The notes under the pieces: generated by a model
Told to the model about the DNA's origin: nothing
The model's input: only the letters and a program-made list of their open reading frames with translations
Databases searched by the model: none
Source: Saussurea involucrata
Lineage: Eukaryota > Streptophyta > Magnoliopsida > Asterales > Asteraceae
DNA length: 64,000 nucleotides
NCBI GenBank assembly: GCA_033807775.1
Contig: CM066314.1
Location: forward strand, 40,042,001 to 40,106,000
Direction: 5' to 3'
Part shown: positions 20,884 to 32,154 of the stretch, in pieces
Layout: each line of letters opens with the position of its first letter
How positions within the stretch are numbered: position 1 is the stretch's first letter
Made by a program: the position numbers and the translations under genes

Positions 20884-23800
20884 GTTAAGAAGGGTATCTG
20901 GTATCTTGATAGCGGATGCTCTAGACACATGACTGGAAAGAAAAGCCTGCTCGCTGAATACAAGGAAGAGAAGGGTCCCTCTGTGACTTTCGGTGGAAAT
21001 GGAAAAGGACATACCCGAGGGTATGGTGTACTTTCAAATGGTACAACCTCCTTCAGAAGAGTCGCATATGTTGAAGGGCTGAAGCATAATCTTCTAAGCA
21101 TCAGTCAACTTTGCGACATGGATAACAAAGTAATCTTTACTAAGGAATCCTGCTTTGTTGCTGACAAAAATGAGAAGATAGCTCTCAGTGGTTATCGTTT
21201 GGAAAATGTTTATGTAATAAACATGGACTCAACAACCACTGAGAACTCCTGTTTCTTCTCAAAGGCCTCATCTGATGTCAACTGGCTATGGCATAAGAGG
21301 CTATCTCATCTAAATTTCAAGACACTGAACACTCTTTCATCAAAAGAGTTAGTCACTGGTCTACCTCAGCATTCATACGCCAAAGAGTCTTTATGTTCAG
21401 CGTGTGAAAAAGGGAAGCAGACCAAAGCAAGCTTTAAATCAAAGCAAGTTTCTTCAGTGTCATCTCCTCTACAACTACTCCATATGGATTTGTTTGGCCC
21501 TGTTAACAAACAATCCATCGCTGGAAAGAAATATACGCTGGTCATAGTTGATGAATTCTCTCGCTTCACTTGGGTAATGTTTCTCCGTTCTAAGAGTGAC
21601 ACCCCTGAAGAACTCATCACCTTTGTTCGGAAGATGGAAACCCTGAACAATCTGACCGTTCGCTCAATAAGGAGTGATCATGGGACTGAATTCAAAAACA
21701 GTTCTCTTGATTCCTTCCTTGAGAGCAAGGGTATTTCTCACAACTTTTCTTCAGTGAGAACACCGCAATAAAATGGAGTCGCTGAAAGAAGAAATAGAAC
21801 AATTATTGAAGCTTCACGTTCAATGCTCAGCGATTCTCACTTGCCTACTCAGTTTTCGGCAGAAGCTGTCAACACTGCTTGTTTTACGCAAAACAGGTCG
21901 CTGATAGTCAAAAGATTCAAAAAGACAGCCTATGAACTCTTTCATGGGAGAAAGCCTTCAATCAGCTTTCTTCACATCTTTGGATGTCAGTGTTTTATAC
22001 TGAACAACAGAGATGCTCTTGGAAAGTTTGATCCTAAGGCTGATGATGGAATCTTTCTTGGATACTCCTCAGTTTCCAAAGCCTTCAGAGTCTTCAATCG
22101 AAGAAGACAAACTGTAGAAGAAACTATTCACGTCACGTTTGACGAATTCCGTTCAGCGAACTCTAAACCGTCCGCTGATACTGAAGAACTGAATCAATGG
22201 ATGTTTTCTCATCTTGGTGATTCAGAAGATATTCCCACTACTCATGCTCATCCAGTAGAAGATGATAGTCCTCCTATCATTCCAAATATGCAGAATAGTG
22301 AATCTGAAACTTCTTGGGTCTCAGTTGTTCCTATAAACTCTATACCTAACGCTGAACCAAATGTCTCAGACGTTCCATCTACTTCTCAGCAATCAGTGAA
22401 TATAATGACAACTGCATCCATTCCTCTCTTGGCTGATACTCCCGACGTCGCTGAAGCTTCATCTTCAGCTCCTCCAGTTCAAGTTGAGTCAGCATCTCAC
22501 GCTCCGGCTCAGCGATGGACTATAAATCACCCAATTGATCAAATTCTTGGTGATCCAAACGCTGGGATTCAGACTCGACGAAGTGCAGGTAATATTTGTT
22601 TATTTGTAAATTTTATTTCACTAACTGAACCAAAGAAAGTAGATGATGCCCTCAAAGATCCAAACTGGGTCAGCGCCATGCAAGAAGAGCTGACTGAATT
22701 CGAAAGAAACAAAGTTTGGAAACTTGTTCAGAGACCAACTGATAAAACAGTAATAGGCACTAAATGGGTCTATCGAAACAAGTTGGACGAACATGGTACT
22801 GTAACCCGCAACAAAGCTCGACTTGTTGCTCAGGGATACAGACAAGAGGAAGGTATAGATTATGAAGAAACATTTGCTCCAGTAGCAAGACTTGAATCTA
22901 TTCGTCTATTCTTAGCATATGCTGTACACAAAAACTTCAAAGTACATCAGATGGATGTTAAGTCAGCGTTTCTGAATGGAAAGCTGAATGAAGAAGTGTA
23001 CGTGGAACAACCTCCAGGATTCTCAGATTCTAAGCGTCCAGGTTATGTTTATAAACTGGATAAGGCACTTTATGGCTTGAAGCAAGCTCCACGTGCATGG
23101 TATGACACTCTTTCCACTTATCTCCATATTGAAAAATTTGAGCGAGGTAAGATTGACAAAACTCTATTTTTTAGAAAAGTGAAAGGTCATATCATTCTAG
23201 TTCAAATATATGTTGATGACATTATATTTGGTTCTACTAACCCTGAGCTTTGTACTCGTTTCGTTGATAGAATGAAAGATGAGTATACAATGAGCATGAT
23301 GGGTGAACTAACATATTTCCTTGGTCTTCAGATTAAGCAAACTGAAAAAGGAACTTTTATCAATCAGGGAAAGTATGTTAAAGATATGCTGAAGAAATTC
23401 GACTTAACTGAAAGTTCAGCTATGAAAACCCCTATGGCACCACCGCTGACACTTGATAAGGACACTAAGGGTGTTCCTGTCAATGTCACGCTGTACCGTC
23501 GGATGATCGGCTCACTATTGTATCTTACAGCTAGCCGACCCGATATTATGTTTGCAACATGCTTTTGTGCACGATATCAAGCTGAACCTAAGATATCTCA
23601 TATGAAAGCTGTAAAGCGAATTTTTCGATATCTTAAGGGTACAGCGAATCTAGGTCTTTGGTATCCCAAAGATTCAGGATTCGATCTAACCGCCTATTCA
23701 GATAGTGATTTTGCAGGTTGCAAAATGGATAGGAAAAGCACCACAGGAGGATGTCAGCTCCTGGGTGGAAAGCTGGTAAGTTGGACAAGTAAAAAGCAAA

Positions 23801-24156
23801 ATTCAGTGTCCACTTCCACAACTGAAGCTGAATATGTAGCTGCTGGAAGCTGTTGTTCTCAAGTCTTGTGGATGAGAAATCAGCTACTAGACTATGATCT
23901 TCAGCTCTCCAAAATTCCAATCTATTGCGACAGCACAAGTGCCATCGCTATAGCAAACAATCCAGTACTACATTCAAAGACCAAATATATAGAAATCAGA
24001 TATCATTTTATCAGAGCTCATGTGATGAATGGTGATATAGAACTTCATTTTATCCCAACTGATTATCAGTTAGCTGATTTATTTACCAAACCTCTTGATG
24101 AGACAAGATTCAACTTTCTCATCAGCGAGCTTGGAATGCTGAACTTTGAAGGGTAA
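20878..24156 (+). pseudogene. pol: B1 Pol (PR-IN-RT-RNase H) with one stop in integrase
   Basis: Protease (WYLDSGCSRHMTG), GAG-pre-integrase (HKRLSHLNF, CSACEKGK), integrase (MDLFGPV, SDHGTEF), then TAA at 21769-21771 within the RTPQ-Q-NGVAERR motif. At this position B2 has CAA, so it is a C-to-T change that removes the catalytic Glu side. The frame resumes at once and is open through RT (YVDDIIFGSTNP) and RNase H (YSDSDFAG, STTEAEYVAAG) to 24156. The quoted start is TTG; as in S1 there is no proper start codon. One substitution in RNase H (STAEAE to STTEAE) also differs from B2. Confidence 0.92.
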
Positions 24157-25072
24157 AATCTTCAGCGGTTCACATTGATCAGCGATAGGATAAAATCAAC
24201 TTGTATAACCCATTCTATCATCTTCTCTCTGAATAAACTTGATTCACTGATATCAAGGTATGTTTTTCTCTCTCTGACAATCGCATGAAAATGCAAGATT
24301 TCAAAACAAAATGCATCGCTGAATATCTCTTCCTTAAATAGCGATATTTTGAAATTTCTTAAAACCATCGCTGAATATTTTCATTCAGTGCTTCATGTTT
24401 TCAAAAGAGTCCCTGAGTTTTTCAAAACCTCAGAGACAACCAAGAATATGAAAGGACAGTTGTGACGTCATTGCAACGGATAAAACCCCGGCACGTTTTC
24501 TCTTCCTGACACACGTTTGCACGTCTCGTTCATACTTCCAATCAAATTCTTTGTTTATATTTTTCTTTTACGCGATCAATCTTCCTCCACAAGAAAGAAT
24601 TCACTGTTGCATTTGTGATTTCAAAATCTTCAAGAACTGTTCATCATCTTCTTCATCAAACATCAAGGTTAATATGTTCTTATTATTTACCGAATGCAAA
24701 TAACTTGTTTCTGATCTACTCTTTGTTTTAACAAGATCAAACAAAAGAACTTCTTAAAATGAAATCATTTTCTTTCATGATTTTATGAACACAACCATTT
24801 CATGGTTGTTCTTCAAGTTTAAATGCGAAAATCTTAAACTTGTTCTTCACACATTCGTTTTTCCAGAATCTATTTCTTCATAGAAAACTGGATAACAAGA
24901 ATAAATGAGTTTTATATTTCATTTCTTAAAATCAAGAAAAACCCTAATCTTCATTAAGACATTTGTGTCTGAATGAAATGAATAAAATTTGAACCATCTT
25001 AATGGAAATTCTTTCCACATTAAGATTATTCTTATTTGTTAACATCTTTGGTTGAACTGATAATACAGAGAA
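24157..25072 (+). promoter_or_regulatory. B1 pol-ORF3 spacer with splice sites and remnant promoter
   Basis: It contains donor AAG|GTATGT (24258), a TGACGTCA palindrome (24463-24470), a CCAATCAAAT box (~24538), donor ATCAAG|GTTAAT (24668) and acceptor TGATAATACAG (ending 25068), four bases before the ORF3 ATG. A 401-base leader intron (24668-25068) fits. Compared with B2 about 85 bases holding the G-box and TATA box are missing, so a promoter here is probably inactive. CGCTGA words are frequent. Confidence 0.45.
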
Positions 25073-28000
25073 ATGGCTTCATCTGACATTCCTGCTACCG
25101 CTGAGAACATCTCCGCTGATTCTGAGGAAGTGGACATCCTCAAGGCTCCTCAAGTCAAGTTTGCCCTTGACAAACTGGATTGGACTAAGGTGAACAACCT
25201 CTATGCGCTTTTCGAGTTTCCTCCACGAAAGCAAGTCACACATCTAGATGATGCTGTGAATTTCCTAAAAAATTGTTGCATCTCCACAGCCCTGACCATA
25301 ACACCTCCTGCTCATCAGCTCTTGCTCTCACAATTCTGGTACTCAGCCAGACACTCTCAACTACCTTCAGCCTAAGACCCCTCCAAAACAATCGATTGCA
25401 TCCTCTGCGACATCGAATATGGCACGATGAAGATCACCCCTGCCATTATCCGCAAAGCTCTCAGCCTTCCCATCGCTACCAAGGAAAAACCATTCGTTCC
25501 CCTCCCTGACCCCAAGAAAAACTCAGACAGGGAAGCCATCATTGCATTTTTCGATGCAATGGGCTATGTATGGGAAATCGGCAGAGACATGAAGGCCGAG
25601 AAGAAGCTGACGATTATCAAGAAATCAAAAATGCCCAGCGAGATGAATTTCATCTTCGCTCATCTTATCAGCTGTATGACTGCAAAGAGCGGCTCCTCTG
25701 ACCAAGCCGCTAAACCTCAGCAAGCAATGGGTTATGCACTGCTGAAAGGTCTCAACATAGACTGGGCATCGATTATCTATGATGACCTAGTTCTAAGGGT
25801 GGGCACCGTCGCTGACAGACCTCCATGGGTTCCCTACCCCCGATTCATCAGCGCCATCTTCCAATATGGCCTGAAGGAGAGCTACCCAACTGAAGGTGAC
25901 CTGAAACTCTCTCAGGTCGGCCCAAAGATACTCGACTTCAAACCGATGGTGAATGAGGTACGTCTTTCTACACTCTTGTCTCTTCTCAACCCTTCTTCTT
26001 CTCATTCTGTGGCTCCTTCAGCGACAATACCCATCGCTGATACCCTGGCCACAAAATCCTCTCCTCCTAAGAAAAGGAAACATTCTTCAACCCCACTTGG
26101 TTCTAAAAGGATCAAGAAAACAAAGGAGCAACCCCAGCAATCTCATGCTGAAGACTCCTCAGCTCTTTCTGCAGAGCTGAAGGAACGTTCAGTGGTACGC
26201 TCTGCCACACCTGAACAAGCCATCCCTTTAATCCCAACTTCACCGTCTCTAAACGCTGAGGTTACAAACTTGGAACCTACCCAACCTCCTTCAGTCTCTC
26301 AAAAGACTGATGAAGTGATTGTCAGCGAATCCAACGCTGAACTCAGAACCCAACCCCCATTCTTATCCTTCGCTCCTCCCTCCACTCATTTGGTCTCTAC
26401 TCCAGATCTCACTGGAGCTGCCATCATTTCTACGGAACCTAAAGCTGATTCTCCAGGAATGATGAAGACAGGACCTGCAGAACAATCCATGGGCACTTTT
26501 GAAGATGACATGGAACTTTACTCAGGAACCCGTGATTTTGATGAATTCACCAATCCTCCTGCAGGTACACACCAACCCATAAACACTGTGACTAAACCCC
26601 AAACTTCTGAGCTTTCCTATGTTCACAAGTTTTTATATGTTACAGGTCCTAATTTGGGAGACATCAACGCCTCTCTGAAAGCTATGAAGACAACGCTGAC
26701 AGATCTCACCACCACCCTTACTAATAACTCTACAGCTGTAACAAACGCTGGAGAGAATCTGAACAAGCTGACAACGCTGGTGGAGAAGAAGGCTTCCACA
26801 GATGACATGAAACAAGTGGATAAAACTCTCAGCGACTTTGCCAAGGTGCTCGCTGACATCTACACAGACTACACCTCTCTCAAAAATTCAGTTTCATCCA
26901 TGTCCAGCGAGGTTACATCGCTGAAGACATCGGTTGGACATCTAGAGGGGGATATGTCTACTGTGAAGACTGACTTAGGCTCTGTAAAGACCGACGTTAG
27001 TTCGATGAAAACGATGATCGAGCAGCTGCTACACAAAGCGAATACTCCTGATCCTGCTCCTGCCCCCGTCCCTGCATCTGACAACTTCACAGCGGAAGAT
27101 CGCACTAAGCTAAAGAAGATCAATCCTGCTATTTCTGGCCTTGAAGACAGAATAGCAAAGATTGAAGTTTGTATAGGTCTCTCTGGCCAAGAAGACAGAG
27201 AACCTACCAACGCTGCTGAATCTACCCATTCCTCCCCCAGTCATCATGAAAAAGAGGGGGAGAAGAGCGCTGAAGACCTCTCCAAGAGCGCTAAAGACCT
27301 TTCCCATGATGAATCTATCAGGGGAGAGAAGACGAATGCTGAAGAAACCACCGCTGGACCTCAGGGAGATGAAAACCCTGAGGAAACCGAGAAGCTCGCC
27401 TCTGTATCTGAGGGGGAGCAACTCGAAGAAGAAGCTGAGAAAACTGAATCCGAAGCAGAAGATGATGAAGCCGTCTACATCCCTGATGATGAACCATCTT
27501 CTTCTCCAAAGAATGATGATGATGACGAAGATGACGATGACTTCTTTATCGTCAAACCTGCTCCGAAGATCAAAGCTCTTAAGGGAATCTCGATAAATGA
27601 ACCTTCAGGGGAGCGGAAAAAGACAAAGCCCTCAGCCTCTGGAGCTAAGAAAGGCAAAGGCAAAAGCGTCGCTGAAGATCACAATCTGATGATCTTGCTT
27701 GAAAAGCCGGTTTGTCAGGTATGCTAAACATCTCTCACTCCATCCCTCCTCTATCATACACTATCAGTTCTATTACCCAAGCCTATACACTTGAACCAAT
27801 TCTCTCTATCTGATTCTACCCAAGTTCTTACTCGTAAGATCGCTGTGTTTCAGCTAGTCCTCTCCCCTGTTTGAGGATATCGTTGAAGGCTCCACAACTG
27901 CGACTTCACCAATAATACCAGTTGCTGCTGAAGAAATAATCCCAGTCTTAGATTTAATCTCTGAGACTGATGAACCAGAAGAACAGCTACTCTCGCACAG

Positions 28001-29093
28001 AAGCAGACCTTCCTTAGCTCCTCAAAAGCTAAGTGAAGAGGATCAGAAAAGAAGAGAGGAGATAATAAAGCGATTCGAGGATCAACGAATCATTCTGAGG
28101 CGTGATCAACTTCCTTCAGTTCCTCCAAAGTTCAGAATTTCCAAAAAGGAATACAAGGAACACCTCATAGCTGAACGCCTACTCGCTGAAAGAAAGGAAG
28201 CTGAAGAAAAAGACAGAGAATACGCCATCAAGCTTACTCAACGATCAATAAAAGACCCCAAGATGAAAAGAGTTCCCATTGATGTTCAACGTCAGCTATG
28301 GGATGATGCTCAAGAGATCGTTAGAGAAAAGACTAAGGTCTCTGATACGAATTTGGAATGGGCTAAACAAATGCTGACCTATCGATATAGACCATCCAAA
28401 ATCGTCAAGGCAAACATCAGAGGAAGACTGTACGCTGAAGTTCCTGTTGTTGAAGTGGACGTCTACAGAGATGACGAAACCAAGCAAACTTTCTATGCTG
28501 CTACCTTAGAAAAGTTTGGTCTCTCTGAATGGTTAGAAACAAAATTAGCCATTCAGGGATCGCGCTCAAAGTTCAAAAGCCATGTCGAGAAGATCTTGAA
28601 CAAACAGATCGACCTGCTTTCATCTGCTGTGGATATTCATCCTACTCTTCCTCAACCAAGAAAAGTCTCTGATAAGAAAAAGAAATCCTCTGGTTCAGGT
28701 CCTCATATTCGGAATGAAACGGGCATTGGTTTCTCTCGTGCTGAAATTGTTGGCCCTGATGCCGATCTCTCAATGCTTGACACCTCCCTACCTCCTGGAG
28801 AAACATTCATTCCTGGCACAGTTGTAAGTGATCCCTATGGTATATTCTTTTTAGACTACTATGGAAATCATCACTTTCAACGTATCTCTGAGCTAGACAT
28901 CGCTCCCATCGAACAACTCAGAGATCTCGTATACTGGTGTGAAGTCAGACGCAACATCAAAGCTAGACACCTGAAGCCCTTGATTTTTGAAGCAGCTCTG
29001 AAGAAAAAGAATCAAGGAGAAGATGTCCCTGACTGGATGATCCCCACATCAAAGACCCTTGATGAACTTCTCATCAAGGAAGAACCTTTATAA
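25073..29093 (+). pseudogene. B1 third ORF, two exons, one in-frame stop
   Basis: Exon 1 is 25073-27718 and exon 2 27858-29093, about 1,290 codons once the 139-base intron is removed. A TAA at 25373-25375 replaces a Lys codon of B2. The N-terminal ~300 residues form a globular domain (LDWTKVNNLYALFEFPP, MNFIFAHLISCMTAKSGSSDQ, WVPYPRFISAIFQYGL) also recognisable in N3. A low-complexity region follows, then a clear coiled coil (~residues 540-650, repeated LKTSV/VKTDLGSVKTD heptads). An acidic Glu/Asp tail with GAGGGGGAG-type tracts (27252, 27411) comes next. Exon 2 carries a basic helical region, KYGLSEWLE-like sequence and the YGIFFLDYYG module. No membrane segment seen. Function unknown. Confidence 0.75.
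27719..27857 (+). other. Predicted intron in B1 third ORF
   Basis: TTTGTCAG|GTATGC opens it and TTTCAGCTAG|TCC closes it. Exon 1 ends on a codon boundary and exon 2 is open from the next base, in a different frame from exon 1, so splicing fuses them. Unspliced reading stops three codons into the intron. B2 has the same exon edges with a 151-base intron of diverged sequence (40814-40964). The upstream TTTCAG acceptor (27853) would give a stop within seven codons. Confidence 0.7.
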
Positions 29094-29350
29094 GCTGATA
29101 TGATCACCCTTTTTCTCTATTGTATCAGTTATTCTTCTGTACTTGTAATTTATTTCGCTCGTACTTGTAATCTTTCCATTTCTCTTTGTAACCCGATTCA
29201 AAGTTTTAAAGAAAGATTTCAACGAATGTACTTTACTCCATCAGTACTGAAAAGATCCCAGAAAACAGTAAAAGGGACAAATATTTTATGAGTTCTTTTA
29301 ATCCTTATGTTTTCATTAAATAGCAATTTTCTTTGTTGCTATGTCATAAT

Positions 29351-29365
29351 CAAATAGGGGGAGAT
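29351..29365 (+). other. Polypurine tract of B1
   Basis: CAAATAGGGGGAGAT abuts the 3' LTR and is the plus-strand primer. Confidence 0.85.
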
Positions 29366-30328
29366 TGTTGATCCAAACCCTCAGTGATTTGATAATGACC
29401 CTCTCTTATATACTTAGTGAAAATTGTAAGTAAACAATATGTATCAGAGTTTCACTATCGCTGATAAGTACTAAGATCTTACAGTACCGCTGATAGGAAC
29501 TCTCGCTCTTTAGATTAAACATTCAGCGAAACTGTTCACCATTAATGCTGAGTCTGTTCAGTCATTATGATGATCGCTGATAAGTTAGTTGTTTACTTAT
29601 GATCCCTGAAGACAAGTTTCACGTCAACATAGGTTCTACGCTGAAGTCGAAGATCAAGCTCAAGAACCAGCGACAAGTCTCCTAATGAACTGATGCGGAT
29701 CAGCGAAGACTCAGATTTGTCCACTCAACGTGAAGTATCAAGTACAAGACTTCAGCTATCGCTGAACTTTATCATTCGCTGAATAGAAAATGATAATCGC
29801 TGAATCAACGAAAAGCTGATCATGAAGTCCTCCGTACAAAGTACTTTTGTCTTAACCCCCCTTGCACGACTCCGTACGAAATGTCAGAAAAGAACCTCCG
29901 AATGTCTGAAATCGTACAACCACTCGGATACTACACTGTTCATCCATGCGGCTACTAAGGTTGTCAACCAAGGTCAATGACATGCAACCAACCAGCTGAT
30001 GACACGTGTAAAGTATATACTGACTTGCATTAAATGCTTGCAGTATATAAAGAGATAAACCCACTTCTTTTGAAGTAACTTGCTAACTCTGGACAAGTTC
30101 AATCTCTTATCTCAAGATAGGTTATTATTAGTAATTTCCTTATCTCTCTTAGTGCAAGAAACCTTAGTGTTCCAATTTGTTTAGATTTAGGTTTATCCTT
30201 AATCTTGTTTCCGCAACAAGCTGTAAATTGTTAATGATTTATCAATAAACAATTTAGAAAAGCAAAAGCTGTGTGTTTGTATTCAACCCCCCCCTTTTAC
30301 AAACTTGTATAGGCCTTCGGGACCAACA
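29366..30328 (+). repeat. 3' LTR of B1
   Basis: 963 bases, ~99.4% identical to the 5' copy by eye; TATATAAA at 30044-30051. It is followed directly by the AACCG target duplication. Confidence 0.95.
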
Positions 30329-31339
30329 AACCGCTTGTTGATGATGGAGCGGTTCTGCGTATAGCAAGCAGTTGACACCGCTTCGGCCCACAGAAATAGC
30401 GGCAGTTTGGATTGGGAAAGCATAGTTCGAGCCGCTTCGACGAGGGTACGGTTGCGCCTTTCCACCACTCCGTTTTGCTAAGGAGTGCGTGTGGCCGAGA
30501 AGGTTTGCGAAATACTGACTGAGGTTAAGTAGTCGTTCACCGTTTGGTTCTTGAATTCCGTCCCGTTGTCAGTCTTGATGGTCTGAACTGTACTTTGAAG
30601 ATTCAGCTGGATGGCCTTCAAATGATTTATGATCAGCTCCGGAGTTTCGTCTTTCGAGCGAAGGAACTTGACCCATGTATAGCGCGAGAAGTCATCCACC
30701 ATCACCAGGACGTACTTGCGTTTGTTGATGCTTTGAACACGCATCGGTCCACACAAATCCATATGGATTAGTTCGAGGGACCGGGACGTGCTCGGAGCTG
30801 CCTTCGGCTGATGAGATGCACGCTTCATCTTTCCCATCTCACATGCCCCGCAGAGACGATCCTTCACGAATTGAAGATCGGGTATGCCTTTCACGTGTCC
30901 GCCCATCACCAATTTGTTGATACTTTTGAAGTTAAGGTGCGAAAGTCTTCGATGCCAAATCCAAGCTTGTTCGGAATTAGCTTTTGACATGAGGCAGACG
31001 TGGTTATCGGTCTTGAGGGCTGCGAGGTCGATGGTGTAGAGGTTGGTCATTGAGGATTCTACACCTTTTGGCTTTAAAACGAACCTCGAGATCTTTGTCG
31101 CAGAATTGGTCGATACTGAACAGATTGTGTCCCAATCCCGCGATGTGTGATACCTTCTTGATTGTGATCTTGTCTTGGACAACGTCGCCGTAGCCCACAA
31201 TCGGCGCCTTGTCGTTGTTCCTAAATATCACGTCTCCTCCATATTTTTCCTTGTAGTTCGTGAGAAGCTCCCTCCTTCCGGTCATGTGCTTGGAGCATCC
31301 AGAGTCCAAGTACCACACATGACCGTCCTTCAAAAACAA
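30329..31339 (-). pseudogene. pol: H pol: protease and integrase part
   Basis: It begins near 31339 with HVWYLDSGCSKHMTG (protease), shows a frameshift around 31060-31200, then reads GAG-pre-integrase (HRRLSHLNF, CGACEMGK) and integrase (MDLCGPM, TDNGTEF). A TAG at 30478-30480 replaces a Gln codon of the TPQQNGVVERR motif. The frame continues to the B1 insertion at 30333, where integrase is cut after RSIINKRF, and resumes at 17577. Upstream of the protease the sequence TTTTTGAAG stands where S1 has TTTTTGCAG, a decayed version of the proposed splice acceptor. Confidence 0.88.
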
Positions 31340-31652
31340 GTTTAACGGACTTTAGGTACCCATATTTGCATGGGTCCTGGAGGGTTAGGTTTGGCACCTC
31401 GCGGAGGAACTTGGTTTGACACAGCTTTCCCCTTAGGTGTAGGTTTTACACCGTTTGAAGGAACTGGATTTTTAGCAGGTTGCCTCTTTGGTGCCGGTTT
31501 AACCTCAATAGGAGAGACCCGTTTGGGAATGGGTTTTCTCTCCTGCGGTGGTTTAACCTCAGATTGGGAACCCCGTTGCTTATGCTATTTCTTTTTATTT
31601 TTACGGGGTTTGTTTTTGGGTGTATGATTATATATGTGATATGACCCAAACC
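31340..31652 (-). pseudogene. gag: H Gag extension, C-terminal piece
   Basis: A Pro/Lys-rich stretch with repeated VKPxPK-like units ends MQIWVPKVR before a stop, the same ending style as S1 and B1. A stop also lies near 31588. It is cut at 31652 by N3 and continues at 37919. Confidence 0.7.
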
Positions 31653-32139
31653 TGAAAGTACAGGATCTAATCTTACAATCAATATAGAAAGAAGCAATTG
31701 AGAAGTTGTATGATCAATCCCAATTGTATTCAATGATGAACAGAATTACAGATCTAAGAGAGAGAGAATCTCAAAGATTACAAAGAATGAATACAAAGAT
31801 ATACGGGAAAATCAATCAGTTAGCAACGTAGTGCTAACCACTCTATTTATACTGCAACGGACATGTTAAAGCTACAGTACAAATAAGAAAGACTAATAAG
31901 AACATAACACGTGTTCTAATTAGTTTTCTAAATACTAAGTAAAGTATGTAGTCATAAGTTCTGAACAGGTTGTTCAGAACTTCTGACCATTCTTCTGATA
32001 ACGCTTCTCAGAGCTTCTGACTCTTTCTCTCAGAACTCTGACTTCTCTTCTCAGATCTCTGACTCCTCTACTCAGAACATCTGAGTCTTCTTATCAGATC
32101 TTCAACACTTGGTTTATTGACAAAACTTCAGATCTAACA
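31653..32139 (-). repeat. 3' LTR of N3
   Basis: 487 bases. The part from 31968 to 32130 contains thirteen TCTGA or TCAGA words. It matches the 37432 copy at ~98%. Confidence 0.93.
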
Positions 32140-32153
32140 ATCTCCCCCTTTTT
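32140..32153 (-). other. Polypurine tract of N3
   Basis: Minus-strand AAAGGGGGAGAT lies directly before the 3' LTR and a few bases from the ORF stop. Similar CCCCC runs (plus strand) occur within the ORF near 34605, 35607 and 35651, another multiple-tract pattern. Confidence 0.8.
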
Positions 32154-32154
32154 G

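Larger units (their letters stand above)
17578..30328 (+). mobile_element. Sirevirus B1, complete, inserted in H pol (target duplication AACCG)
   Basis: A 12,751-bp element bounded by TGTTGATCC...GGGACCAACA LTRs and flanked by AACCG at 17573-17577 and 30329-30333. Order: 5' LTR, primer site, gag, pol, spacer, two-exon third ORF, polypurine tract, 3' LTR. The two LTRs differ at about six positions plus a poly-C change in ~963 bases (~0.6%), so the insertion is recent. It is nevertheless defective: a ~150-bp deletion removes the Gag N-terminus, and stops lie in integrase (21769) and third ORF (25373). It may have been mobilised in trans. It is in the opposite orientation to its host H and to its relative B2. 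Confidence 0.95.

Noticed and set aside
27719..27853. Use of the TTTCAG acceptor at 27853 for the ORF3 intron
   Set aside because: It is the better consensus but gives an early stop in both frames available; only the CTAG acceptor four bases on joins the two long exons in B1 and B2.
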